A stretch of DNA of 11,534 bases, taken from NCBI RefSeq assembly GCF_000208925.1, contig NW_001915259.1, positions 1 through 11,534 of the forward strand. The letters are read 5' to 3'. The translations under genes and the position numbers were made by a program. The first letter of the stretch is position 1; each line of letters starts with the position of its first letter. The notes beneath the pieces were generated by a model, which was not told the origin of the DNA, searched no databases, and saw nothing but the letters and a program-made list of their open reading frames with translations. Source of the stretch: Entamoeba histolytica HM-1:IMSS. Taxonomy: Eukaryota; Evosea; Mastigamoebida; Endamoebidae. Shown here in pieces: positions 1 to 9,636 of the stretch.

Positions 1-2337
1 TTATATTTCTAAACTAATATTATTCATAGTAATGAATATAAAATAAATTGAAAGTACATTTGATTAATTATTAGTTTTAATATAAAACATCAAATGAATA
101 TACAAATTAAATGAACTGTGTTATAATAATAAATAAATAAGTTGTTTATATTCATTATTTTTATTAAATTGAATACGAATATTTATTTTTTTCTATTAAT
201 TCATTATCATTGTATTTTGTTTATTTTCATTATTTTTATTAACATCAAACATTTCATATTTCTTTATTGTATACTTTATCAAATAAATATTCATATAGAA
301 TGAATTTAGATGAACAAAACTGTTTAATTCAACAAATTTATTTATTTTTAACAACAATTAAATGAAATGTTGGTTTATAATATTTCATTGGAAGGTATTA
401 ATTAAGCATTTGATAAATAACAATCATTGAATAGTGAAAATATTAAATAATTCAAATTAACAATGATTTGAAGAATAAGTGAATGCAAAAGTTGAATGGT
501 AATTTTATTTTGAAGAAGAATATAATTAATATAAATGATATTCCAAAATAATCCACACGAGAAACAATATGACATAACTTAAAAGATGATAGAAATAATT
601 GCATTATAACTGAATTTTCATGAATAAACAGAGGAAATGAGAGATAGAATGATGTTACTGTATTAATTCAGAAAATATTTTCATTTGATATTTTCATAAT
701 GAATGAAATACTATAACTTGTACAATTTATATTCTTAATCTCTCATTGTAAAACAATAAACATCATTTTGTGTACGTTTATAATGTATTCGAAAAATAAA
801 TAAATGATAAAATATGAAATGAACAAAGAATAAAACAATTAAATTCAAATATATTTGTTTATTCATTTGATTTAAAGTTTATTAATTAATTTTAACATTA
901 AAATAATATTTAAAAATAAATGGTAAGTTAAATTTAAACATAAAGAAGTTAATTGATTCTTATATTGTTGATATTCATTTTCATGTAGAATTTGAATAAA
1001 ATGATATTAAAATAATAAAGACAGTGTTAATTGTACAAAGATACAAGATTAAAATGAGTTTTATCAATAATTTAATGTAGAATGAGTTTCTGATAATATT
1101 CAACAAATTGTTAAAGTTATATCTGATATACTTCAATTAAAATACTTTTGAAATGTATGTATATTATATGAATAAAATAGTAAAACCATACCACAATAAT
1201 TTATTTGAAAAAGAAAAAAGTTGTAAAAGATAAAACAAAAAGAGTTGAATAAATTTATTAAATAAATGAAAATAGTGATATTCAATGTATTTTATACATT
1301 AACAATAAAAATGAAAAATAATAATACAAAAAGAGAAAATACATAAGAAAAAAAATGAAAGTGAATATGATTAGAATCAAGTTATGATTTTAATGAAACA
1401 ATGATGAACATTTACTCTTTCTTGTATCTTTACTCTTTTGAGAAATATATTTCTTTTTATATTCAATAATCTCTATTTTGTTATTGTCGATTTCTTATCG
1501 TTGAATGTTCCATTTACATATGTGTTGTATTTTCAACATTTCTCTCATTTAAACATCATTTAATTCACTTAATTAATATTAACCAATTTCAATCATGAAA
1601 AGTATAAATATTTTCTTTTATTTATTATTTTTTGTTTATTTTATTTCTTTTTATTAAAATATTTATGATGATAAAAATGAATGAAATGATTCATATATTA
1701 TTACAATGATTAATTTAATAATTAGTGTATCTCTGAATATACAAATACTACATATTTCACGTATTCGTCTATCATTTATATTTATTTATTGATATTATTT
1801 TCTCTTTTGTTATTATGTTTAATACTTTGGTGACATTTCCTGTTTTTCATTTTTTAGTCGAAAGAAAATAAAGTAAAAAGAAAGTGAAATGAAATAAAAT
1901 AAAAATGATAATATTTTATATCACAATCATTACCCCCCTTCAATGTTATTATACTTTCAGAACAATGATGTTTGAAATGATGAAAAAAAGAAATATTATT
2001 AACGATAAAATTAAAAGAATAAATAAGAGAGGAGTTTGAATGAAATAAGTCAATTGATTTTATCTATTTTTAATGTAAAGAAATTCAAGTCAACAAAAAT
2101 GATAAAAAGGAATGAATAAGAAGTTATTATCATTATATTTTTATAATGACGAAAAGTTTATTGTAACTTTATTTCATGAATATGTAATTAACGATAAAAA
2201 TATACCGAAATAAATAAAAATAAAACTGAATAAAATGTTAAAAACAGTGTTTAGTATCAAAGCAAATGATGTTTATAAGAAATAACCAATCAGAAAAGAA
2301 GTAACACATTTAACTAAATACCATATTTTGCCGAATG
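1..2337. other. AT-rich non-coding flank
   Basis: No open frame of useful length, no tRNA-like or rRNA-like block and no recognisable protein remnant was seen on either strand. The sequence is dominated by short A/T words such as AAATGA and TCATTT, by homopolymer runs, and by one weak 25-base direct repeat near the left end. A single run of six C at 1933-1938 stands out from the composition. It is best read as intergenic DNA. A remnant too decayed to recognise by eye, for example of a LINE or SINE, cannot be excluded. Confidence 0.6.
143..242 (+). repeat. pair of 25-base direct repeats
   Basis: Positions 143-167 and 218-242 carry the same 25 bases, beginning TGTTTAT and ending TTTTTATTAA, with one mismatch (A against T at the eighth base). 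The copies start 75 bases apart. The unit is pure low-complexity A/T with a little G and C, so part of the match may come from composition. No further copy was noticed nearby. Confidence 0.45.
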
Positions 2338-2377
2338 GTATATATTTAAACAAGAAAACAAACTTATTAATCATTCA
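2338..2377 (+). promoter_or_regulatory. Entamoeba-style core promoter (TATA-like box plus Inr)
   Basis: GTATATATTTAAAC at 2338-2351 resembles the Entamoeba TATA-like consensus GTATTTAAA. AATCATTCA at 2369-2377 matches 7 of 9 positions of the Inr consensus AAAAATTCA and abuts the ATG at 2378. The spacing of about 30 bases and the implied leader of only a few nucleotides are typical of Entamoeba genes. No convincing GAAC element was seen between the two boxes. The arrangement supports 2378 as the true start codon. Confidence 0.6.
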
Positions 2378-4864
2378 ATGTCAAAAGTAGTAGTTAAATT
2401 TCTTTTAAATGGAAAATGTGTTGCAACTAAACCACTAAATTCACAAGATAATTTGAAAATAGTCAGAGAGAAAATCAAAGAAAAGATATCTGATTCTCAA
2501 CACTTTTTAACGAAAGACGGAGATGTAATTGATGCGAATGATGAAGAGTGTCGTATTGTACAAGATGTAATTGATGAAAAAAGAGTAATAAATATTAAAG
2601 AAACAGAAGATAAAAAAGGAATAAGAATAAAGATAAATGATAAGATAATTACCACTATTGAAATTGATACTAAAACATATTTAAGTGATGTTAGAAAAAT
2701 AGTTCAAAATATTCCAAATTCAGCATATTTCTATATTACTGACGATGATAGAGTTGAAAGAGATGATGAAGATGTATTTACTGTAGAAGATATAATTAAT
2801 AATGAAGAAATTAATCTTAAAGAAGAGAAAGAAAATACACCAGAAATAAATGATATAACAATTGGAATATGTTTGAATGGAAACCCACTGATAAAAAAAC
2901 AACTCAACAAGAATATTTCTCTTTCAGATGTTAGAAAAGAATTTGAAAATGTAAAACAAATTCCAAAAGACTTTGTGTTTGAAGATCTAGAGGGATTTAA
3001 AATACCAACTGATGATGAACAATCATTAAAACTAACATCTATTTTGCATGATAACAAAGTCAACATAACAACAGGAGTTACTGATGTATCTGAACCAAGT
3101 ACTACCACATCTTTTCTAGGTTCACCAAATAATAGTACAATACCTGGCAATTCTTTAACTAATTGTATCATATCTGATACGTCTCCAAATAATACCAAAA
3201 CAGAAGAAACTGATGCTTCACCAAGTAATACAGATGTGTCTGAACCAAATATTCCAATTGAAGGAAGTAAAAGATTGAAAAGTCATGAAAATGGAAAGTT
3301 GAAAATATATTTATATCCAAATCAACCATTTAATCAGAAAGATGAGAATGATGCAATTGCAATTTTAGTTGTTGGTGAAACAGGAAGTGGAAAAACTACA
3401 TTATTAAATAGTTTTGTAAATGCAATATATGGAATAAAAATAACAGACGACTTTAGATATATAATTATAAATGAAGATCATTTAGAACAGTATGGAGAAA
3501 AGTCTGTAAGTCAAACAAGTGAAGTAACAATTTATAATATTAAAAGAACAAAAAGAACACCACCAATCAAAATAATAGATACACCAGGATTTGGAGATAC
3601 AAGAGGAATTGAATGGGATACAGAAATTACTAAACAAATAAAAAAAGCATTTGAAACGAAAGTATTTGATTTAAATGCTATTTGTTTTGTTGCATCATCA
3701 AGTAATGTAAAACTAACAGTAAGTCAAAAGTATATATTTGGGAATATTATTAACTTATTTGGGAAAGATGTTAAAAAGAATTTTATTGCAATGCTTACAT
3801 TCTGTGATGGTGAAGAGCCACAAGTTATAAATGCATTAAAATCAAAAGATTGTATTTTCAGTACAATTATTCCAGAGATCGATGAGCCATGGTATTTAAA
3901 ATTTAATAATTCAGCTATTTATAGTGACAAGACAGAAGATGTATTTACACAAATGTTTTGGAAATTAGGTATGAAGAGTTTTGATGACTTTATAACAAAA
4001 TTAGAAATATTACCGAGAAAATCATTAGAGAAATCGAAAGAAGTATTAAGGAAAAGAGAATGTATTAAGGCTCAAATTGAAGGAATAAGAATATCATTGA
4101 ATAATGGGTTGGCAAAAATGAACGAAATAAAACAGATATATGAACAATTGAAGGAAAATCAGGATAAAGTTAAAAATAATGAAAATTTTACTTTTACTAC
4201 AGAAGTAGAAGTACAAAAAATAGTTGACTTAAAGTCAGGAGAATCTGCAACGAATTGTAATAAATGTCATAAAACATGTCATCACCCATGTCATGTTCCA
4301 TCTTTAATTTCATATTTTACAAATATACTTTGTACATGCATTGATTTTTATGGGTATTGTAAAGTATGTGGTTGTCCTTCATCAGAACACGTAAATGAAT
4401 CACGTAAGTATGAATATGTAATTGAGAAAAAAGAAGAAACAAAAGAAGAAGTATTTGAAAGATATAATGAAGGTAAAAAAGGTGTTGCTAATGCAGAAGC
4501 TATGTTAAAAAAGTTAGAAGAAGAGTTTTATAAAATTCAAATGGATTGTCGTGATAAACAACAAGAAATCGTCGAATGTGTTAATACATTATCTGAAATT
4601 GCGTTAAATAATAAAGTTACTAGTTCAAATGAATATTTAGACATGTTGATTCAAACAGAAAATGATGAAAAGAAACCAGGATACGAAGCAAGAATTGAAG
4701 GATATAAAAAATTAAAAAAAGCAAATGAAATGATAGAAGATATTATGAAAAATTCAACAACAAAAAAGAGTGAGGCTGAGATTAAGGCAGAAGTTAAAAG
4801 AAGAATGAAAGAAGAGGGAAAATCAAAAATGAATAAATCTGGAGATGATTGTGTTATTTGTTAA
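2378..4864 (+). CDS. AIG1/septin-like GTPase with three N-terminal ubiquitin-like repeats
   Basis: This is an intact, intron-less 828-residue protein. Residues 1-74, 80-148 and 157-231 align as three tandem repeats: an initial beta-hairpin containing LNG or IND, a helix with VREK or LSDVRK, then acidic strands. The pattern suggests ubiquitin-like beta-grasp folds, which is an inference. Residues 232-300 form a Ser/Thr/Asn/Pro-rich linker. The G domain follows: P-loop GETGSGKT 333-340, a candidate switch threonine at 380, DTPGFGD 401-407, and a G4-like TFCD at 474-477 in place of NKxD. Such a degenerate G4 occurs in AIG1/septin-like GTPases. Charged helices at about 540-620 and 680-770 are probably coiled coils. 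Between them lies a Cys/His cluster: C627, C630, C634, H635, C638, C652, C654, C661, C664, C666, H671. The protein ends in CVIC, a possible CaaX prenylation signal. No signal peptide or membrane segment is visible. A nucleotide-dependent, membrane-associated oligomeric role is plausible from the family; the actual function is unknown. Confidence 0.9.
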   Translation: MSKVVVKFLLNGKCVATKPLNSQDNLKIVREKIKEKISDSQHFLTKDGDVIDANDEECRIVQDVIDEKRVINIKETEDKKGIRIKINDKIITTIEIDTKTYLSDVRKIVQNIPNSAYFYITDDDRVERDDEDVFTVEDIINNEEINLKEEKENTPEINDITIGICLNGNPLIKKQLNKNISLSDVRKEFENVKQIPKDFVFEDLEGFKIPTDDEQSLKLTSILHDNKVNITTGVTDVSEPSTTTSFLGSPNNSTIPGNSLTNCIISDTSPNNTKTEETDASPSNTDVSEPNIPIEGSKRLKSHENGKLKIYLYPNQPFNQKDENDAIAILVVGETGSGKTTLLNSFVNAIYGIKITDDFRYIIINEDHLEQYGEKSVSQTSEVTIYNIKRTKRTPPIKIIDTPGFGDTRGIEWDTEITKQIKKAFETKVFDLNAICFVASSSNVKLTVSQKYIFGNIINLFGKDVKKNFIAMLTFCDGEEPQVINALKSKDCIFSTIIPEIDEPWYLKFNNSAIYSDKTEDVFTQMFWKLGMKSFDDFITKLEILPRKSLEKSKEVLRKRECIKAQIEGIRISLNNGLAKMNEIKQIYEQLKENQDKVKNNENFTFTTEVEVQKIVDLKSGESATNCNKCHKTCHHPCHVPSLISYFTNILCTCIDFYGYCKVCGCPSSEHVNESRKYEYVIEKKEETKEEVFERYNEGKKGVANAEAMLKKLEEEFYKIQMDCRDKQQEIVECVNTLSEIALNNKVTSSNEYLDMLIQTENDEKKPGYEARIEGYKKLKKANEMIEDIMKNSTTKKSEAEIKAEVKRRMKEEGKSKMNKSGDDCVIC

Positions 4865-4924
4865 AATCAAATAACCAAAAGAAATGAAAGTTTTAATTAA
4901 CTGGTTTTTAAAATAATTTTTTTT
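4865..4924 (+). terminator. 3' UTR with probable poly(A) signal
   Basis: TAATTAA at 4894-4900, 30 bases after the stop codon, matches the Entamoeba poly(A) motif TA(A/T)TT. It is followed by a run of eight T at 4917-4924, like the downstream U-rich element. This implies a short 3' UTR for the GTPase gene. In DNA this AT-rich the motif is common by chance, so position after the stop is the main support. Confidence 0.45.
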
Positions 4925-5640
4925 AATTAAGGAATAAAAATGATAAATAATATTCATTACTCTCCACTGACATTGCTAAACTATTTTATTGTCAATCAAA
5001 TTTACTCGGTATCTTTGAAGTAATAGAGTAAATTAATTAAATCAATTTTCTTGTTGTTAAATACTTTGTTTTAATATCACTAATAATGTCATTTTCAAAA
5101 ATAACATCATTTATTTAACTCCACTTTTGATTAATATATCTTTCATTATATTTGTATTGTAAATCTCATTTTTATTCTTTATTCTTAGTTTTTCTTTCTT
5201 ATAATTTCTTCTAATTATTTTGTTTATAACTATAAATCAAATTATTTGTTTCTTTTCTCTGACTTTATTCTTTTTCTCTATATTCCTAGTATTTCTTTGT
5301 TTTATTCATTCTTATAAACTTTCTATTTCTTCTGTCTATCATGTCTTTTAGTTTTATATTTGTATTTCATTTCTTTATTCTATGTTATTTTTCATTACAT
5401 TATTTGAATTTTTGTATTTCTTTCATTCATCAATGAATAACATAGAAGTAGAAATGAAACATATTAAAAAGAATTGTAAAAGAAATAAATTTGAAATTGT
5501 CTTTCAATGTGATGAATCAACAATGAAAATGATGTTTTAATGAATGTGTGAGATAAAATAGCAATTCAAAATATTCTCTTCTTATTTTGTTGATAATTCA
5601 TTATGTTAAATTATTGTTTCACAAATAAAATACCTCATAA
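4925..5640. other. non-coding region between the GTPase gene and the minus-strand LINE
   Basis: No open frame of useful length or RNA gene was seen. Positions about 5140-5430 form a pyrimidine-rich block on the plus strand, so the minus strand is rich in AAA/GAA-type lysine and glutamate codons broken by many stops. That resembles decayed LINE coding sequence, but no motif could be matched. Positions about 5440-5640 lose this strand bias. The region may hold an older retrotransposon fragment or plain intergenic sequence. Confidence 0.4.
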
Positions 5641-8127
5641 AGAAGAACCAAAATAATAAACAAATAAACAAATAATGCATCTAAATAAACAATAAATTAA
5701 TGATTAATGATTTTAACCTACTGTTCATGTGAGAATTTCTTCCCATCATTCACCATCTCCAGAGTATATCTCTTCTTATTATTATTCTTCTACATTCCTG
5801 TATTCTCCTAAATTATCACCATAATATTTCATAAGATCTTTCATATTTGATATTATAATATCTTTTACCATTATTTCACATTCATTTTTAATTCCTTCAT
5901 TTCTTAACAATCTAACTCTTTCTTTATTTATCAATCCTCCTACTGTTATTACTACTGGAATTATTATTAATATTATTAATCTTTCTATCTTTCATATATA
6001 TATTCTTGTAATTTCATATATTTATTTGTAAATGGTTTACTTATATTCTTATTTCTTACTATTGTCATATACTATGATTATTGCTTCTTTTTTCTTTAAA
6101 TCTCTAATATAAATAACTTGTCTTTTATGGAATTTCCTTCTTTTTCATTTATTATTTATTGTTTCCAACACATAAATATTTTATCTTTCTCTATTCTTCT
6201 TTTCTTGTTTTCTTTATTTCTTCATCTTTATATATTTCATATTTAATTTTTAAACCTCTCATTATATATTCTCATATTCTATCATGTTTATTCATCTGTA
6301 ATTTTTTAGTGATTATACAAATGAGAATGATATGATTTATTGTTGCTATTTATTACAGATATTATATTGAATATTATGGTCATTTGTCCAAATTATTTCA
6401 TTATTTCATTATTTCTTGCTTTTTCTTTATTTGAGTATATGTTATCTTTATATTATTAATTGTTTTCCCTACTTTATTTGTTTTCTTTTGTTCTGTCATT
6501 TTATCTTCAATTCCTTTTAACATTTTAACTCATTACTTTCTTATTTCTCCATTTATTGATATATTCTTATTGAAACTTATTTTTTATCTATTTTATTATT
6601 TTCTTCTTCTCTGTATTTTTCTTCTTCTTCAAATATGTTTTTAATTCTTCTTTGCTTATTCTTTTTCAACATATTTTATACAATCTATTCCATATCCCAA
6701 TATTTTTTTCATTTATCTTTATCATATCTCATATTTTATCTCCTCTTTTCAACCTGAAATACATATTTGTTCTTATTATTTAAATACCATTATTCATCTC
6801 TTACACTCTTTATTCAATTTCCATTTTATTTTGATTGAAATATAATCTACTTGTACATATTCCCGTACTTATTACATTTCTTTCTTTTATTCATTTTCTT
6901 ATCATTTTATCCATTTCATTTATTTTCATAATTGGTTATTTAACAATAGAATCACTATACGTGAATTTTTTGTTATTTCTGTATTTATTCTATTAATATA
7001 ATTCTTATTATTATCATTTCTTTTATTTCTTCTATTCATTCTTTTATATTATTAATTATTTTCCATATACATTCTGTATCATCATTTCTTGTAAATTTGA
7101 TCATTTCATAAATATTTATATGTATATTCTTTATCTTCTAATTGTATAATATTCATGTTATCTGAGATACTTATATTTCCTCTTGTTACTATTCAACATT
7201 TATTTATGTTTATTTCAATTCTATTGATTCATTTGTGTCAATTATTTTCTGATGTATTATTTCCATTTTGTTTCATTAGTTACTTTGATGTTATCCATAT
7301 ATAATACATGTATTACTTTTAGTCATTTTCATTTTAAACAATTACATCAGAAATGATATTCATTTGTAATATGAATAAGAGAGAAGATAGTCACATTATA
7401 AAATATAATTGTTTATTTTGACTTCTCATATTTCTTCTTTATATTTATATCATATTTTTATTCTCTATCTTTCACTCTTACTTTTTATTATTTGTGTTAT
7501 TTGAAATTGCATTTTGAAATACTTTAATGTAATTTCTAGTCATGTATGATTTACATTATCAGATGCTTTTTATTATCATAAAATGTTTCTAATTATCTTT
7601 TATGTTGTGTTTCTCTTTATTTCTTTCTATTAAACTCTTTATACTTCATTCATTAGATGCTAAACTCCATTTCTTGTTTCAATACTGACTTTTATTATTT
7701 TTAAATTTATTTTTATTCTTTATTAGTTGTCCATCTATCTTCATTTTTATAATTGTTGTGAATATTTTCATAATTATATTTAAACAAATGATTAGTCTAT
7801 AATTCTCTTGATTTTTATTATCTCTACATTTATATATTAAAATTATTCTTCCTCTTAACATTTCTAATGTGAATGTTTTTAGTATTTCTATCTATTCATT
7901 AAATATATTCTTTATTTTATCTCTATTACTTTCTAATTTTTTAGATAATATCCTTGTAATGTGTTTATACATGATGCATTCTATGATGATATTATAGTTA
8001 TTATTTTTTCAATATCTTCTATTGTTATTGTTACTCCTTTCAAATTTATTGCTTTACTTTTTTCTATTATTTCTTTATTTCTCTCATTTCTAAATTTATT
8101 TTTCTTTCTTTATTATATATTCTATTC
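5641..8127 (-). mobile_element. decayed 5'-truncated non-LTR retrotransposon (EhLINE/R4-like)
   Basis: Plus-strand bases are strongly pyrimidine-rich across this block. Minus-strand translation gives, in the right order from right to left, pieces homologous to the ORF2 of the neighbouring plus-strand element: RT fingers near 7936-7992, the block at 7679-7861, motif A near 7543-7583, a YMDD-like box at 7290-7301, a linker, and a C-terminal segment at 5782-5961. Each piece is interrupted by stops or frameshifts. The 3' UTR would lie left of 5782, where a GC-richer stretch at about 5716-5766 and short repeats of the CAAATAAA type at about 5655-5690 precede ordinary intergenic sequence. No ORF1 or N-terminal ORF2 part is seen, so the copy is truncated or interrupted at about 8127. 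Both outer limits are estimates. Confidence 0.75.
5782..8119 (-). pseudogene. LINE ORF2 remnant: reverse transcriptase and probable endonuclease
   Basis: Readable blocks, in 5' to 3' order on the minus strand, follow. At 7936-7992, ISS*NASCINTLQGYYLKN aligns with ISNWKAPGIDTIYGYYWKR of the plus copy. At 7862-7909, NIFNE*IEILKTFTLE continues in another frame into the 60-codon open stretch at 7679-7861, which holds GRIILIYK and NYRLIICLNIIMKIFT. At 7563-7583, FYDNKKH (RT motif A) is followed after a frameshift by DNVNHT*LEITLKYF. At 7290-7301 the catalytic box reads YMDN, so one of the two catalytic aspartates is lost. Near 7110, YKYL is followed by TGA. The last 59 codons (5785-5961), starting IPVVITVGGLINKERVRLL, are open up to TAA. 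Their position fits the end of a restriction-like endonuclease domain, which is an inference. The gene is clearly dead: several stops, at least two frameshifts and a mutated active site. Confidence 0.75.
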
Positions 8128-8166
8128 GGAGATCCTTTTCCAATGCAGGAAATACAACAAATTTTA

Positions 8167-9614
8167 ATGCCATGGCTATTGTGTAAAACCTTAGAGTCTT
8201 GTAAAGAAAAGCAAACAAGACATAGAAATTCAATATCATACAATAAAAGAATGAAACGTCAATAACAATAAATGGCAAAGAAATTATAATAATAAAGGTA
8301 AACGATACACCAAGGAAAAAGGGTTTAGAAGACGAAAGACACAAAGAAAAACAAATAAAAAACAAGATAAATACAATAATAATAAAGATTATACAAATAA
8401 CAAATACAAATGGCTAACAATAAATGAGATACAAGAAAGAAGGAGAATACGAAGAAATACTAAAAAAATATGAAGGTAAGAAGAAAAGATGGTATGATAT
8501 TCTTCAAGAAGTATATTCAATCAAAAAGAAAAAGATAATTGAAAAAAATAAAGAAGAGTTTAAAGAAAAAACAAAATATTGGGAGGAAAAAGACATTAAG
8601 GCTATAGAAGCAGAAATTAAAAACAAAAACCCAATTAAAGAAATGAATGATAGATGTAAAATTGCAAGAATAATAAATGAAACAGAAAGTATAAAGAAAG
8701 TACAAGAAGAAACAAAAAATAAAGAAGAAAAGATAGAAGAAGAAAAAGAAAAAGAAGAAATAATTGCTCTGAAAAATCAAATTACTGAATTACAAGGAAA
8801 ACTTAAAGAATTAAGTATGAAAAGAATGGAAGAAGAACAAGCCATCTCAGAAGAAATGATGAGAAAAGCAAAAGAAATAGTTAGGAAAGAATTTGAAGAA
8901 GAAATTACAGAAATGAAAATACAAATTAAAAAGATTCAAACGAATTATGAAGAAATGAAGAAAGAAAATGAAAAATTAGAAGAAGAAAACTTAAAACTAC
9001 AAGGAAAAATAAACGAGATAGAAGGAAAGAAAATCACAGAAGTAAATAATAAAGAAGAAAAAATCCGAAGTATCCAAGCTAATAAAAAGAAGATTGAAAA
9101 AGAAAATGAAGAAATGAAAGAAGAAATTGAAAAGTTGAAAAAGAGAAACAAAACGCTAGAACAAAATGCAAACACATTAGAGAAGAAGATTGAAATGATA
9201 GAGGAAAATACTAAAGAATTAAAGAAAGAAATAAGAGATAAAGAAAAACAAATCTCTGAATATCAAGAAATTGCAATTAAAAACCAAGAAATTGTAGAAA
9301 TAACACGAGAAGAATTAGACAACACACAAAAAGAAAATGAGACACAAAAACAAATAATATCAAAACAACAAGATGATATTGTAAATTTTATTTCACAGAA
9401 GGAACTAGAGAAGAAGAAAACGATGACACTTGTGATAAATACACAACCAGTACTGAGGAAAACATCATCAGGAACAATGGAGATGAACGAAACTACTCCT
9501 ATGAAAAAGACAGTAGTGGAAATCGAAGAGGAAAGCAAAGCACTGATTATCAAAAAACAAAGTATAATTAAAATACAAGAAGAAATACAACAAACCAAAC
9601 AAATAGAATTTTAA
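8167..9614 (+). pseudogene. LINE ORF1: basic N-terminus and long coiled coil, frameshifted
   Basis: The longest clean stretch, 8424-9614, encodes 396 residues of Lys/Glu-rich heptad-like sequence, a coiled coil over roughly residues 80-340, ending in QTKQIEF. ORF1 proteins of LINEs bind the element's RNA and multimerise, often through such coiled coils. The ATG at 8424 is probably not the original start. A second frame is open from 8255 to 8473 and reads as a basic Asn/Lys/Arg-rich segment (with GFRRRKTQRK and KWLTINEIQERR) that runs into the coiled-coil frame after a shift near 8430-8460. A third frame starts at ATG 8167 (MPWLLCKTLESCKEK) and stops at 8265, another shift of the same sign. 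Joined conceptually, the protein would be about 480 residues, a size plausible for ORF1 of Entamoeba LINEs. Whether the shifts are decay, sequencing error or recoding cannot be told from one copy. Confidence 0.65.
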
Positions 9615-9636
9615 TTGAAGTGTTGTATTGTTTTGA

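Noticed and set aside
1933..1938. Run of six C in a very AT-rich flank
   Set aside because: Too short to suggest any structure or element on its own, and no matching G-run partner was seen nearby.
2731..3198. 155-codon antisense open frame inside the GTPase gene
   Set aside because: Serine/leucine-rich complement of the Asp/Glu/Asn-rich coding strand, with no promoter or family resemblance. The sense frame explains the region.
7961..8365. Short open frames 7961-8167 (+) and 8096-8365 (-) at the junction
   Set aside because: Each lies antisense to a LINE part (minus ORF2 and plus ORF1 N-terminus), is low-complexity and crosses the junction. Neither shows protein family features.
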